Shown here: piece after piece, positions 1-8,397 of the stretch
Layout of the letters: every line of letters begins with the position of its first letter
Numbering within the stretch: position 1 is the stretch's first letter
DNA from: JBNNGK01 sp050268245
Lineage (GTDB): Bacteria; Pseudomonadota; Gammaproteobacteria; Enterobacterales; Enterobacteriaceae
DNA length: 64,000 bases
Direction: 5' to 3'
Assembly: GCF_050268245.1 (NCBI RefSeq)
Contig: NZ_JBNNGK010000013.1
Location: forward strand, 54,748-118,747
Translations under genes and position numbers: made by a program
The notes under the pieces: model-generated
Databases searched by the model: none
Seen by the model: the letters and a program-made list of their open reading frames with translations, nothing else
Told to the model about the DNA's origin: nothing

Positions 1-630
1 GACGGTTTAGCCATTGACTTCAAAGTCGAAGGCGAATATCCGCAATTTGGTAACAACGATCCTCGCGTTGATGACATCGCGTGTGATCTGGTAGAACGTT
101 TCATGAAGAAAATTCAGAAACTGCGCACCTACCGCAATGCTGTGCCAACACAATCTGTACTGACCATCACCTCCAACGTAGTGTACGGTAAAAAAACGGG
201 TAATACCCCAGACGGTCGCCGTGCTGGCGCGCCATTTGGCCCTGGTGCTAACCCAATGCACGGCCGTGACCAGAAAGGTGCAGTAGCCTCTCTGACTTCC
301 GTCGCCAAACTGCCGTTTGCTTACGCGAAAGATGGTATCTCTTACACCTTCTCCATCGTGCCAAACGCACTGGGTAAAGACGACGACGTGCGTAAAGCCA
401 ACCTGGCCGGTCTGATGGATGGCTACTTCCACCACGAGGCGTCAATTGAAGGGGGTCAGCACCTGAACGTTAACGTAATGAACCGTGAAATGCTGCTGGA
501 CGCAATGGAAAACCCTGAGAAATATCCTCAGTTGACCATCCGCGTATCCGGTTATGCTGTACGCTTCAACTCGCTGACTAAAGAACAGCAACAAGATGTG
601 ATTACCCGTACGTTCACCCAAACGATGTAA
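1..630 (+). CDS. pflB: Formate C-acetyltransferase (pyruvate formate-lyase), C-terminal part
   Basis: Partial gene, cut by the left edge and open from base 1; the last 209 codons are present. The enzyme cleaves pyruvate plus CoA to acetyl-CoA and formate in anaerobic cytoplasm. The glycine-radical motif RVSGYAVRF lies about 25 residues before the stop; its Gly is the site activated by PflA, encoded next downstream. The stretch with GKKTGNTPDGRRAGAPFGPGA is also typical of PFL. Family identity is certain from these motifs and the pflA neighbour. Two hairpins, the second followed by a T-run, sit just after the stop. Confidence 0.97.
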   Translation, partial: DGLAIDFKVEGEYPQFGNNDPRVDDIACDLVERFMKKIQKLRTYRNAVPTQSVLTITSNVVYGKKTGNTPDGRRAGAPFGPGANPMHGRDQKGAVASLTSVAKLPFAYAKDGISYTFSIVPNALGKDDDVRKANLAGLMDGYFHHEASIEGGQHLNVNVMNREMLLDAMENPEKYPQLTIRVSGYAVRFNSLTKEQQQDVITRTFTQTM

Positions 631-637
631 TCCGTAA

Positions 638-702
638 ACTCAGCGGGTGGGTAACAACCCGCTGAGTCAATTGCTACTGGGGCCGGATTTTCCGGCCTTT
701 TT
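638..702 (+). terminator. Two consecutive hairpins after pflB
   Basis: A first stem pairs ACTCAGCGGGT (638-648) with ACCCGCTGAGT (657-667). A second, GGCCGGA (681-687) with TCCGGCC (691-697), is followed by five T and looks like a standard intrinsic terminator for pflB. The rest of the gap to pflA (703-925) shows no ORF and probably carries the pflA promoter. Confidence 0.8.
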
Positions 703-925
703 AACACATCACACTCCCCCCTGACTCGAGATGAGTCTGTTTTGCCAGACGTCTATAATCGATGGATATCCGGCAAAACAGTTATCCGGTAAATAGCCGG
801 CCAACAGGCATCTTTCCACTCTGGTATTGGGCGCTGCCCTATTACCGCATCGCTGATACCTGACTGGCGGCTATACACCTATTTTTAGGCTGCGTTTGAC
901 AGTCAATATTGGAGAAAACCCCGCA

Positions 926-1666
926 ATGTCAGTGAAAGGTCGCATTCACTCCTTCGAATCCTGTGGCACCGTTGATGGCCCAGGTATCCGCTTTATTGTT
1001 TTCTTCCAGGGCTGCCTGATGCGCTGCCTGTATTGCCACAACCGTGATACTTGGGATACGCACGGCGGGAAAGAAGTCACCGTTGAAGAACTGATGAAAG
1101 ATGCTGTTTCCTATCGTCATTTTATGAATGCATCTGGCGGAGGCGTTACCGCGTCCGGTGGTGAAGCTATTCTGCAGGCTGAGTTTGTACGCGATTGGTT
1201 CCGTGCTTGCCACGAAGAAGGGATCAATACCTGTTTGGATACCAATGGGTTTGTACGTCGTTACGATCCGGTGATTGACGAGCTATTAGATACCACCGAT
1301 CTTGTCATGCTCGATCTGAAACAAATGGATGATGCCATTCATCAGAATCTGGTCGGGGTTTCTAATCACCGTACGCTGGAATTCGCTCGCTATTTAGCGA
1401 AGCGCAATCAACGCACGTGGATCCGCTATGTGGTCGTCCCGGGATGGTCAGATGATGATAAGTCCGCGCATTTGCTGGGTGAGTTCACCAAAGACATGAC
1501 CAACATCGAAAAGATCGAATTGTTGCCCTACCATGAGTTAGGCAAACATAAATGGGTAGCGATGGGCGAAGAATACAAGCTAGATGGCGTCCATCCGCCA
1601 AAAGCGGAAACCATGGAGCGGGTAAAAGGAATCTTGGAAAGTTATGGTCACCACGTGATTTATTAA
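926..1666 (+). CDS. pflA: Pyruvate formate-lyase 1-activating enzyme
   Basis: Radical-SAM activase, 246 residues, the same length as the E. coli protein as I recall it. It uses a [4Fe-4S] cluster and S-adenosylmethionine to place the glycyl radical on PflB. The CxxxCxxC cluster motif is visible as CLMRCLYCHNRDTW, about residues 30-43, after the FESCGTVDGPG stretch near the N-terminus. The ATG at 926 is chosen because GGAGA (911-915) precedes it and the protein then begins MSVKGRIHSF; a TTG at 896 would add an unsupported ten residues. It lies 295 bases after pflB behind a terminator, so it likely has its own promoter. Confidence 0.97.
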   Translation: MSVKGRIHSFESCGTVDGPGIRFIVFFQGCLMRCLYCHNRDTWDTHGGKEVTVEELMKDAVSYRHFMNASGGGVTASGGEAILQAEFVRDWFRACHEEGINTCLDTNGFVRRYDPVIDELLDTTDLVMLDLKQMDDAIHQNLVGVSNHRTLEFARYLAKRNQRTWIRYVVVPGWSDDDKSAHLLGEFTKDMTNIEKIELLPYHELGKHKWVAMGEEYKLDGVHPPKAETMERVKGILESYGHHVIY

Positions 1667-1691
1667 CTTTCGGCGATCTCGGCCAGAGACT

Positions 1692-1724
1692 GATGCCACT
1701 CGGTTAAATCCGAGTGGCATTTTT
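1692..1724 (+). terminator. Terminator after pflA
   Basis: Stem ATGCCACTCGG pairs with CCGAGTGGCAT around a TTAAAT loop, followed by TTTT. It lies between convergent pflA and ycaD. Confidence 0.85.
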
Positions 1725-1748
1725 ATTAGGCTCGAAAAACCACTTTCA

Positions 1749-2894
1749 TTACGCGGCAGCCAATGGCGTGTGATGATGATCGGGTCTTTTTAACAACATC
1801 ACCAAATACACCAGTGCAACGGCAGCAATCATCACAAACAATACATGGTCAGAATAATTCTGCATCAACATCGCTGTCATGGATGGGCCAACTAAACTGC
1901 CGATGGTATAACTCATCAACAGAGCCTGATTCATTGCCACCAATTCATGTGGTAATGCTTTCTCACAGGCCCAAGACATAGCCACCGGATATAAGGTAAA
2001 GCCCGCGCAGCCAAGAATGAACAACGTCGGCGCCATCGCATAATGGCTCAACATCGCCACACTAGCCAGAATCACCACGAAGACCTGAATGCGTAGCACC
2101 AGCAATCTACCGTAGCGATCGGCCATGCGCCCGACAGGCCATTGTCCAATGATGCCTGAGCTGACTAACAACGCCATCCAGTAACCCACATTGGCATCAC
2201 TAAACCCTTGATGCGATAAATATAACGGCATCAATCCATATAACGATCCCAAGACAATACCAGAAATAATACAACCGTTAATGCCGAGCCGAGCACCTCG
2301 GCGTTTCAGCATGGGCCAAACGGCGGCCTGTGGCGGCTCATCTTCCGCACGGTTAACACGCGCAAATAGCATTGGCAACATTGCGATAACCACCAAAGCG
2401 GTCACCCACGGCAGTACGCTGAGTAACTGGGTAGAAACCATACCCAGTAACAATTGCCCCACTACCGTCCCGAGATAGTAAACCATCATGTAAGCCGCCA
2501 GCAGTTGACCACGGTTACTCAGATTACCACTGCGTAATAGCGCACTTTCTACAATGACCCATATCCAAGCGCACCCCATGCCGGCAAAGAAGCGCCACCC
2601 CATCCAACTCCAAAAATCGAGTGATAACACCATACCGGCGGTAGCCACCGCAAAAACCAAGCAGGCAACGTGGTAACTGCGCGTGAAGCCGATACGTTTA
2701 ATCAGTTTACCGGCAACCAACGTGCCGACTAAATTACCCGTAAAGTAAGAAGAACTGACCATGCCAACTTGCCAGGTTGCCAGCTGGGCATGATTTAACC
2801 AAAGAGGGACTAACGTATTCAATACGGCAATGGAAACCGTGATCAACAATAAGCCACAGAGCAGCAGTAGCACTGGGCGGGAATATGCGGACAT
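1749..2894 (-). CDS. ycaD: MFS transporter YcaD
   Basis: Major facilitator superfamily inner-membrane protein of 381 residues with about twelve hydrophobic segments. The N-terminal part (SRPVLLLLCGLLLITVSIAVL, then NTLVPLWL and SSSYFTGNLVGTL) closely resembles E. coli YcaD. Substrate unknown. The start is placed at the Met giving MSAYSRPVLL, seven codons inside the longest frame, because it matches the family start. YcaD also sits between the dms and pfl genes in E. coli, which supports orthology. Confidence 0.92.
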   Translation of the reverse strand: MSAYSRPVLLLLCGLLLITVSIAVLNTLVPLWLNHAQLATWQVGMVSSSYFTGNLVGTLVAGKLIKRIGFTRSYHVACLVFAVATAGMVLSLDFWSWMGWRFFAGMGCAWIWVIVESALLRSGNLSNRGQLLAAYMMVYYLGTVVGQLLLGMVSTQLLSVLPWVTALVVIAMLPMLFARVNRAEDEPPQAAVWPMLKRRGARLGINGCIISGIVLGSLYGLMPLYLSHQGFSDANVGYWMALLVSSGIIGQWPVGRMADRYGRLLVLRIQVFVVILASVAMLSHYAMAPTLFILGCAGFTLYPVAMSWACEKALPHELVAMNQALLMSYTIGSLVGPSMTAMLMQNYSDHVLFVMIAAVALVYLVMLLKRPDHHHTPLAAA

Positions 2895-3014
2895 AATGAA
2901 ATAGAAACCGAACACGCAATGAAGGTGTGCGCATCATGCCACTGGCGATAAAAAAGTCAATTGGCTAACTCAGGGGAATAGCACAATATGTTGATTAAAT
3001 TTTTGAGGAGACGT

Positions 3015-3578
3015 TCAAAGCCGTGCTGGCAGTGCTCTCTCTCCGGTCGCGGCCAGCGAAATATGGCCGTGAAAGCAAGATAACTTGCACAAGCCGCAGC
3101 CGTTACATTGCAGCTCATTACATTGTAATTGACGATCGCCTTGTGCCGTTTGGCCCAATGACAACGCCTGTTGTGGGCAACTGATGATACATATTCGGCA
3201 ACTGTCCTGCCGCCCCAGACAACTCGCACTGATTTGCGGGCGCAGCGTGGTATCGCAGGGCATGTGGGTTCGTAATGCGCCGGTCCGGCAGGCTGAAGTA
3301 CATTGGGTGCAGTGATCACACTCGGTAAATTCAACGTTAAGCGTGGCTTTATCGTTTTCCAAGGTCAATAAACCGTATGGACAGACGTTAAGGCAATCAC
3401 CACAGCCGTTACACGCAGCGCTGAAAAGGGGCTCTGGTAACGCCTGCGGTGGACGTGCAACAATAGGTGGCACGTCTTTACCTTCGGTATTTAGCGGTTG
3501 CTTAACACGCGCAACCCAATGGGTAAACAGCCGCCGACGCTGACGGCCTTCAGCACTCAGAGACTGTTCATTTTCCAT
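3015..3578 (-). CDS. NapF-like ferredoxin-type protein, last gene of the DMSO-reductase operon
   Basis: A 187-residue iron-sulfur protein with four cysteine groups: CNGCGDCLNVCPYG, CDHCTQCTSACRTGAL, CRICIISCPQQAL and CNGCGLCKLSC. This arrangement is that of NapF/ferredoxin-type proteins, cytoplasmic accessories that help assemble iron-sulfur or molybdenum enzymes. No signal peptide or membrane segment is visible. Its ATG overlaps the dmsD stop as TAATG, so the two are translationally coupled. A role in maturing the upstream DmsA-type subunits is inference from position. The start inside the longer open frame is fixed by this coupling; the extra 48 codons would lie within dmsD. Confidence 0.85.
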   Translation of the reverse strand: MENEQSLSAEGRQRRRLFTHWVARVKQPLNTEGKDVPPIVARPPQALPEPLFSAACNGCGDCLNVCPYGLLTLENDKATLNVEFTECDHCTQCTSACRTGALRTHMPCDTTLRPQISASCLGRQDSCRICIISCPQQALSLGQTAQGDRQLQCNELQCNGCGLCKLSCFHGHISLAATGERALPARL

Positions 3579-4183
3579 TAGAAATACAGCTCCAATTCGG
3601 CTACTGGTTCCGTACACTCTTGTGCCCACGCGTTCAACGTGCTTTGTGCCAACTGCGCCAATCCTAGATAGAATGGATGCGCCGCATATTGTTCCAACAG
3701 AGCCAAAAAGCGCGGTGCCCAAGGTAAAACATGTTGGGCCAATAAGCTTTGCAACAACTTACCCTGCTGTTCTTCTGCCAACCAAGCAGCCATCATCAAC
3801 AACGTCCCTATATGATCTTCCGGCTCGTTTTGCTCACGTTGAGTATCGATGCCGTTATTGCGTAACCATTTACGCAGACGCAAGGTCGAGTCACCAAACA
3901 GTACACTTTCTTTATCCAGATAGACCGATCCCCACGGTGGCGCGGGCAAAGCATAAGGCCCGACAAACAGCCGTTGATACGCTTGCGATAGCGTCTCTGA
4001 CTGTTGGTCTTTGATACCTTCGGCGATCTGTGCGGCAGATTGGTTCTCGTCATAAGGCCACTCCGCCAACCAGGCAGGATCGCTCATGGCCGCCAATAAG
4101 GTACGACATTCATCGCTTTCCGGCGGTGCATACAACAACACCCCGAGTACGCGGCCAGTTAACGCAATATTCTCAAGCTTCAT
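3578..4183 (-). CDS. dmsD: Tat proofreading chaperone DmsD (TorD family)
   Basis: A 201-residue TorD/DmsD-family chaperone. Family members bind the twin-arginine leader of DmsA-type reductases and hold them until the molybdenum cofactor is loaded. Visible features are the family region YQRLFVGPYALPAPPWGSVYLD (about residues 70-90) and EPEDHIGTLLMMAAWL. The Met giving MKLENIALTG at 4183 is preferred to an in-frame Met 38 codons upstream because it gives the family length. Unlike the tight spacing elsewhere in the operon, 189 bases separate it from dmsC; this gap holds a Fur-like sequence and may hold a second promoter. Confidence 0.93.
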   Translation of the reverse strand: MKLENIALTGRVLGVLLYAPPESDECRTLLAAMSDPAWLAEWPYDENQSAAQIAEGIKDQQSETLSQAYQRLFVGPYALPAPPWGSVYLDKESVLFGDSTLRLRKWLRNNGIDTQREQNEPEDHIGTLLMMAAWLAEEQQGKLLQSLLAQHVLPWAPRFLALLEQYAAHPFYLGLAQLAQSTLNAWAQECTEPVAELELYF

Positions 4184-4349
4184 AACATCAATTTTCCATC
4201 TTAGCAGCGCCTTCCCATCCTCTTTCAAACCGTTGTTATCAGCATTGGGGCTATATCTTGCTTGGCTGTTGGCATTCACCCCGGCTTCTGAAAACACAGC
4301 GCCGGGGCTCCGTCAATTATCGCCCCACGACAGTTTAAAATTGATGAGA

Positions 4350-4368
4350 GATAACGATACTCATCATT
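4350..4368. promoter_or_regulatory. Fur-box-like sequence between dmsC and dmsD
   Basis: GATAACGATACTCATCATT matches 15 of 19 positions of the classical Fur consensus GATAATGATAATCATTATC. It starts five bases past the dmsC stop and 167 bases before the dmsD start, where it could act on a separate dmsD-ferredoxin promoter. Only the sequence match supports it; against the 7-1-7 form of the motif the match is 10 of 14. Confidence 0.35.
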
Positions 4369-4372
4369 AACA

Positions 4373-5233
4373 TTAGCCTGCCACCGCCATACCGACGGTC
4401 ATATGCAGGCCGTAAAAGACACCGCGGCCGATCAACTCCCCGGCGACCACGAATATAAAGCCGAGCGTCAACCCCATGACATTCGCGTTACCACGCCGCA
4501 GCTGAGGGCAGATCCAACAGCCAAGGCCTAATACCACCAGCACTAAACGCCAAACCATCAACTGCCCATACTGAGGAATGAGCGCAGATGCTTGCTGCAC
4601 CGAGCTGCTGATTGTCGCCAGTTCGCTGCCCTGCATGATTGCCGCCCCCAGACTCACCAGCAACGCTATCACACTGACCATGATCAAGGCGTTACGCTTG
4701 GCAACCGTCAATCCAGCCGCGCGCAACAATAAAACGCCCAGCATTGGCCCACCAATAAACACCGTCAAGAAAAAGCCCAGCGTAGTGTAGCTGTTATGCC
4801 AAGTTGGCACCGTATCTATTTGATATACGCGCGTCATTGCATACACAAACAGCAAACCCAATAACATGATCACCATCAACCACAGTTTACCCAAGGCTGA
4901 GGGTATCTTGTTAAACATGGCCAATAGCCAATAAATACCGCCAACGGCAAAAAACAGTGAACCGCTGGCAATTTCATTACTTAGCGGCGAGGCCCCGATG
5001 CGGTTTAACGAGTTGAACGCCCGCAGTGGTGAGCCCAAGTGCAAAACGGAGGCAATAAACGCAATCCCCATCAATAACCATAGAAAAAACATCGAGCGAT
5101 GCACCGCTTGGCGTTCACGATCGGTCAGATTACCGCTCATCAGCGCCAACCCCATCACGATCACCCCCCCCACTACGCATTGACCTAATACCGTAAACAA
5201 CATCAGTGGCCATTCATGCCATCCCATACCCAT
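4373..5233 (-). CDS. dmsC: DMSO reductase membrane anchor subunit (DmsC/YnfH family)
   Basis: Integral membrane anchor of 286 residues with about eight hydrophobic segments. In the family it holds the AB dimer at the membrane and oxidises menaquinol. Conserved stretches include GWHEWPLMLFTVLGQCVVGG, LHLGSPLRAFNSLNRIGASP, LSNEIASGSLFFAVGG and GELIGRGVFYGLHMTVGMA. The ATG at 5233 is chosen because GGAGG (5240-5244) lies six bases upstream; two further Met codons follow closely. The 39 extra codons of the open frame upstream overlap dmsB. The gene follows dmsB by one base. Confidence 0.94.
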   Translation of the reverse strand: MGMGWHEWPLMLFTVLGQCVVGGVIVMGLALMSGNLTDRERQAVHRSMFFLWLLMGIAFIASVLHLGSPLRAFNSLNRIGASPLSNEIASGSLFFAVGGIYWLLAMFNKIPSALGKLWLMVIMLLGLLFVYAMTRVYQIDTVPTWHNSYTTLGFFLTVFIGGPMLGVLLLRAAGLTVAKRNALIMVSVIALLVSLGAAIMQGSELATISSSVQQASALIPQYGQLMVWRLVLVVLGLGCWICPQLRRGNANVMGLTLGFIFVVAGELIGRGVFYGLHMTVGMAVAG

Positions 5234-5234
5234 G

Positions 5235-5852
5235 TTATACCTCCTTTGGATTGGCCAGATGGCCGGTGGTGTCGCCGGTTGGGCGGCTATTGGCGTTAGG
5301 TTTAAGCACAATGCACGGTTGGGTGAAATGCGCCGCAGGCAACGGCGCAACCTGCGCTAAGGTGCCATGCTGCTGACGTAACTCGTCAATCGGGCCAAAA
5401 TCCAAAGCCCGTAATGGGCAAGACTCCACACAGATCGGTTTTTTACCGTCGGCGACGCGCTCATGGCAGCCATCACACTTGGTCATGTGCCCTTTTGCCG
5501 CGTTATACTGCGGAGCACCATATGGGCAAGCCATATGGCAGTAACGGCACCCAATGCAAACCTCTTCATTGACGACCACAAACCCATCATCGCGTTTATG
5601 CATCGCGCCACTCGGACACACTTTGGTACAGGCTGGGTCTTCACAATGGTTACAAGCAATCGACAGATAGTAAGCAAACACATTCTGGTGCCAGCCATCA
5701 CCATCCTGCTGCCAATCCCCACCGGCATATTCATAAATGCGGCGAAAGCTGACGTCAGGCGTCAGGTTTTTGTAGTCTTTACAGGCCAGCTCACACGTTT
5801 TACAGCCGGTGCAGCGGCTTGAATCAATAAAAAATCCGTATTGCGTAGTCAT
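5235..5852 (-). CDS. dmsB: DMSO reductase iron-sulfur subunit (DmsB/YnfG family)
   Basis: A 205-residue electron-transfer subunit, the exact family length. Four ferredoxin-type cysteine groups are visible: CTGCKTCELACKD, CNHCEDPACTKVCPSGAM, CIGCRYCHMACPYG and a last group CDGCHERV...CVESCPLRAL. They would bind four [4Fe-4S] clusters passing electrons from DmsC to DmsA. It has no signal peptide, as expected for a subunit exported with its Tat-bearing partner. A Shine-Dalgarno-like GGAG lies just upstream of the ATG, and the upstream A subunit ends ten bases before. Confidence 0.95.
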   Translation of the reverse strand: MTTQYGFFIDSSRCTGCKTCELACKDYKNLTPDVSFRRIYEYAGGDWQQDGDGWHQNVFAYYLSIACNHCEDPACTKVCPSGAMHKRDDGFVVVNEEVCIGCRYCHMACPYGAPQYNAAKGHMTKCDGCHERVADGKKPICVESCPLRALDFGPIDELRQQHGTLAQVAPLPAAHFTQPCIVLKPNANSRPTGDTTGHLANPKEV

Positions 5853-5862
5853 CCACTACTCC

Positions 5863-8313
5863 TTAAATCTTGGCAACCTGCACCAGGTTGGTATGAGACG
5901 GGTTACCTTTCGCCAATGGCGACGGCCGTTGGGTGGTAAGTACGTTGATGCTGCCTGCATGGTCGATACGACTACCATCCGGCGTATACCAGGCACCTTC
6001 CCCCAGCGCCACAACACCCGGCCGCATCCGCGGCGTGACTTTGGCGTTGATCCGTACCTCGCCACGATCGTTAAAAATGCGAATTAAATCGCCGTTGGTT
6101 ATGTTGCGCTGTGCGGCGTCGATCGGGTTGATCCACATTTCCTGTCGACACGCCGCTTTTAAGACATCAACATTGCCGTAGGTAGAGTGGGTACGCGCTT
6201 TATAATGGAAGCCGGTCAGTTGCAGAGGATATTGGCTAGCAAGCGGATCGTTATAGTTTTCAAACCCTGCCGCATAGACGGGCAAGGGATGAATCACATC
6301 ATCTTTATCGAGTTCCCAGATTGCGGCCAACTCAGCCAAGGCCGTTGAGTAGATTTCAATTTTCCCCGACGGCGTAGTCAGTGGGTTTGCCGCCGGATCG
6401 GCACGAAAATCACGATAAGCAACGTGATGCCCGTCGGGATCGCGCTGTTTGTAGATGCCCTGCGCCAAGAATTGCTCAAAGCTCGGTAATCCCGGGAGCT
6501 TTTCACGCGACTGTTGATAGAGGTACCGCAACCACTGCTCTTGGTCACGCCCTTCAGTAAAACGTTGCTCAACCCCCATACGCCGGGCAATCTCGCTGGT
6601 CATGTCATAAATGGTTTTGCATTCAAAGCGCGGTGTTATCGCTTGATTAGCAAAAATCACGTACCCCATATTGCCGCTTGAGGCATCAAGACAAAAATCC
6701 ATCTGCTCTGATGCCGTACAATCGGGCAAAATGAGATCGGCATATTTAGCTGAAGCGGTCATGTGGTTATCAATCACCACGATCATTTCGCACTGTTTAT
6801 CATCCTGCAAAATGTCATGAGTCCGGTTAATATCAGAATGCTGATTAATCAGGCAATTACCGGCATAGTTCCAGATGAATTTGATCGGCACGTCGAGCTT
6901 ATCTTTACCGCGCACGCCATCGCGCTTAGCCGTCATTTCCGTCCCACGTGCAATCGCGTCTGTCCAAAGGAACATCGAAATGCTGGTTTTGATTGGGTTT
7001 TCCAATGTCGGCATACGGACGAACGGCAAACTGTAAGAGCCTTCTCGGGCACCGCTATTGCCGCCATTGATCCCAACGTTGCCAGTAAGAATCGGCAGCA
7101 TTGCGATAGCCCGCGTGGCTATTTCACCATTAGCATGCCGTTGTGGTCCCCATCCCTGGCAGATATAAGCCGGTTTCGCGCTACCTATTTCACGTGCCAA
7201 CTGAATGATACGTGCCGCTGGAATACCCGTGATTTTCTCGGCCCAGGCGGGGGTTTTCTCGATACCATCATCACCCTGCCCAAGAATATAGGCTTTGTAA
7301 TGGCCGTTGGTTGGCGCACCTGCAGGCAGCGTTTTTTCATCGTAACCCACACAGTATTTATCCAAAAATGGCTGATCGACGAGGTTTTCTGTGATCAAGA
7401 CATGCGCTAAACCGGCAACCAATGCGCCATCGGTGCCAGGGCGAATGGGAATCCACTCATCTTCACGCCCTGCCGCCGTATCGGTATAGCGTGGATCAAT
7501 AATGATCAGCCGCGCATTTGAACGCTCCCGTGCTTGCTCCAGCAGATACGTCACGCCACCGCCGCTCATACGGGTTTCGCCCGGATTATTACCGAACATC
7601 ACCACCAACTGACTGTTTTCAATATCTGTCGGGCTGTTACCATCAGCCCAACCGCCATAGGTATAATTAAGCCCGGCGGCGATCTGCGCCGAACTGTAGT
7701 CACCATAATGATTGAGATAGCCACCGCAACAGTTCATCAAGCGCGCGATCAACGTGGCACCCGGTGGCCACGAGCGGGTCATGGTACCGCCTAACGTACC
7801 CGTGCCATAATTTAGATAAATGGCTTCGTTGCCATAATCTTTAATGATTCGCTTGAGGTTATCACTCACCAGCGTGAAGGCTTCATCCCAACTGATACGC
7901 TTAAATTTACCCTCGCCACGTTTGCCTACGCGCTTCATCGGATACTTCAGCCTATCCGGGTTATATACCCGACGGCGCATCGAACGACCACGCAGACAGG
8001 CACGAACCTGATGCAGCCCTTCATACGCATCGTCACCGGTATTATCCGTTTCGACATAGCGTATTTCGCCATCCGTTACATGCATACGTAATGGACAACG
8101 GCTACCGCAGTTGACGGTACAGGCGCTCCAAACCACCTTCTCATCGGATTGAGAGGCTACGGGTGCCATTGATGCCTGTGCGTGAGTCTGGCGTGTAAAC
8201 GGCAATGCAAAACCACCTGCCGACACTGCCAAACTGCCGATGGCAGCGCTCTTTATCAATTTGCGTCGGGAGCAGGCAAAATCAGTCCGCGTTTTTGTTT
8301 CTTTTTTGCTCAT
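5863..8313 (-). CDS. ynfF: DMSO/selenate reductase-type catalytic subunit A, second copy (YnfF/DmsA family)
   Basis: Molybdopterin oxidoreductase of 816 residues. A twin-arginine leader with SRRKLIK at residues 15-21 and a hydrophobic stretch indicates Tat export. The N-terminal cluster motif has Cys at 65, 69, 73 and 106. The stretch HYGDYSSAQ carries Ser207 at the position of the serine that ligates molybdenum in DmsA, an alignment by eye. Further family blocks are FGNNPGETRMSGGG, PRYTDTAAGREDEW and TGNVGINGGNSG. The neighbouring upstream gene is a close paralogue, as in the E. coli ynfEFGH-dmsD operon. Substrate (DMSO, other S- or N-oxides, selenate) cannot be told from sequence. The symbol is assigned by position; dmsA would be equally fair. 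Confidence 0.9.
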   Translation of the reverse strand: MSKKETKTRTDFACSRRKLIKSAAIGSLAVSAGGFALPFTRQTHAQASMAPVASQSDEKVVWSACTVNCGSRCPLRMHVTDGEIRYVETDNTGDDAYEGLHQVRACLRGRSMRRRVYNPDRLKYPMKRVGKRGEGKFKRISWDEAFTLVSDNLKRIIKDYGNEAIYLNYGTGTLGGTMTRSWPPGATLIARLMNCCGGYLNHYGDYSSAQIAAGLNYTYGGWADGNSPTDIENSQLVVMFGNNPGETRMSGGGVTYLLEQARERSNARLIIIDPRYTDTAAGREDEWIPIRPGTDGALVAGLAHVLITENLVDQPFLDKYCVGYDEKTLPAGAPTNGHYKAYILGQGDDGIEKTPAWAEKITGIPAARIIQLAREIGSAKPAYICQGWGPQRHANGEIATRAIAMLPILTGNVGINGGNSGAREGSYSLPFVRMPTLENPIKTSISMFLWTDAIARGTEMTAKRDGVRGKDKLDVPIKFIWNYAGNCLINQHSDINRTHDILQDDKQCEMIVVIDNHMTASAKYADLILPDCTASEQMDFCLDASSGNMGYVIFANQAITPRFECKTIYDMTSEIARRMGVEQRFTEGRDQEQWLRYLYQQSREKLPGLPSFEQFLAQGIYKQRDPDGHHVAYRDFRADPAANPLTTPSGKIEIYSTALAELAAIWELDKDDVIHPLPVYAAGFENYNDPLASQYPLQLTGFHYKARTHSTYGNVDVLKAACRQEMWINPIDAAQRNITNGDLIRIFNDRGEVRINAKVTPRMRPGVVALGEGAWYTPDGSRIDHAGSINVLTTQRPSPLAKGNPSHTNLVQVAKI

Positions 8314-8397
8314 AATGATATCACTCTGGGTTGCTTCAACTTGCCGCCCAACCCTGCGGCGGCAACAATAAGTTATGAGGTTGACTCAGCGCTCTGA

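Noticed and set aside
3015..3722. Longer ferredoxin frame starting at 3722
   Set aside because: The added 48 codons lie wholly inside dmsD; the TAATG overlap at 3578 gives a natural coupled start.
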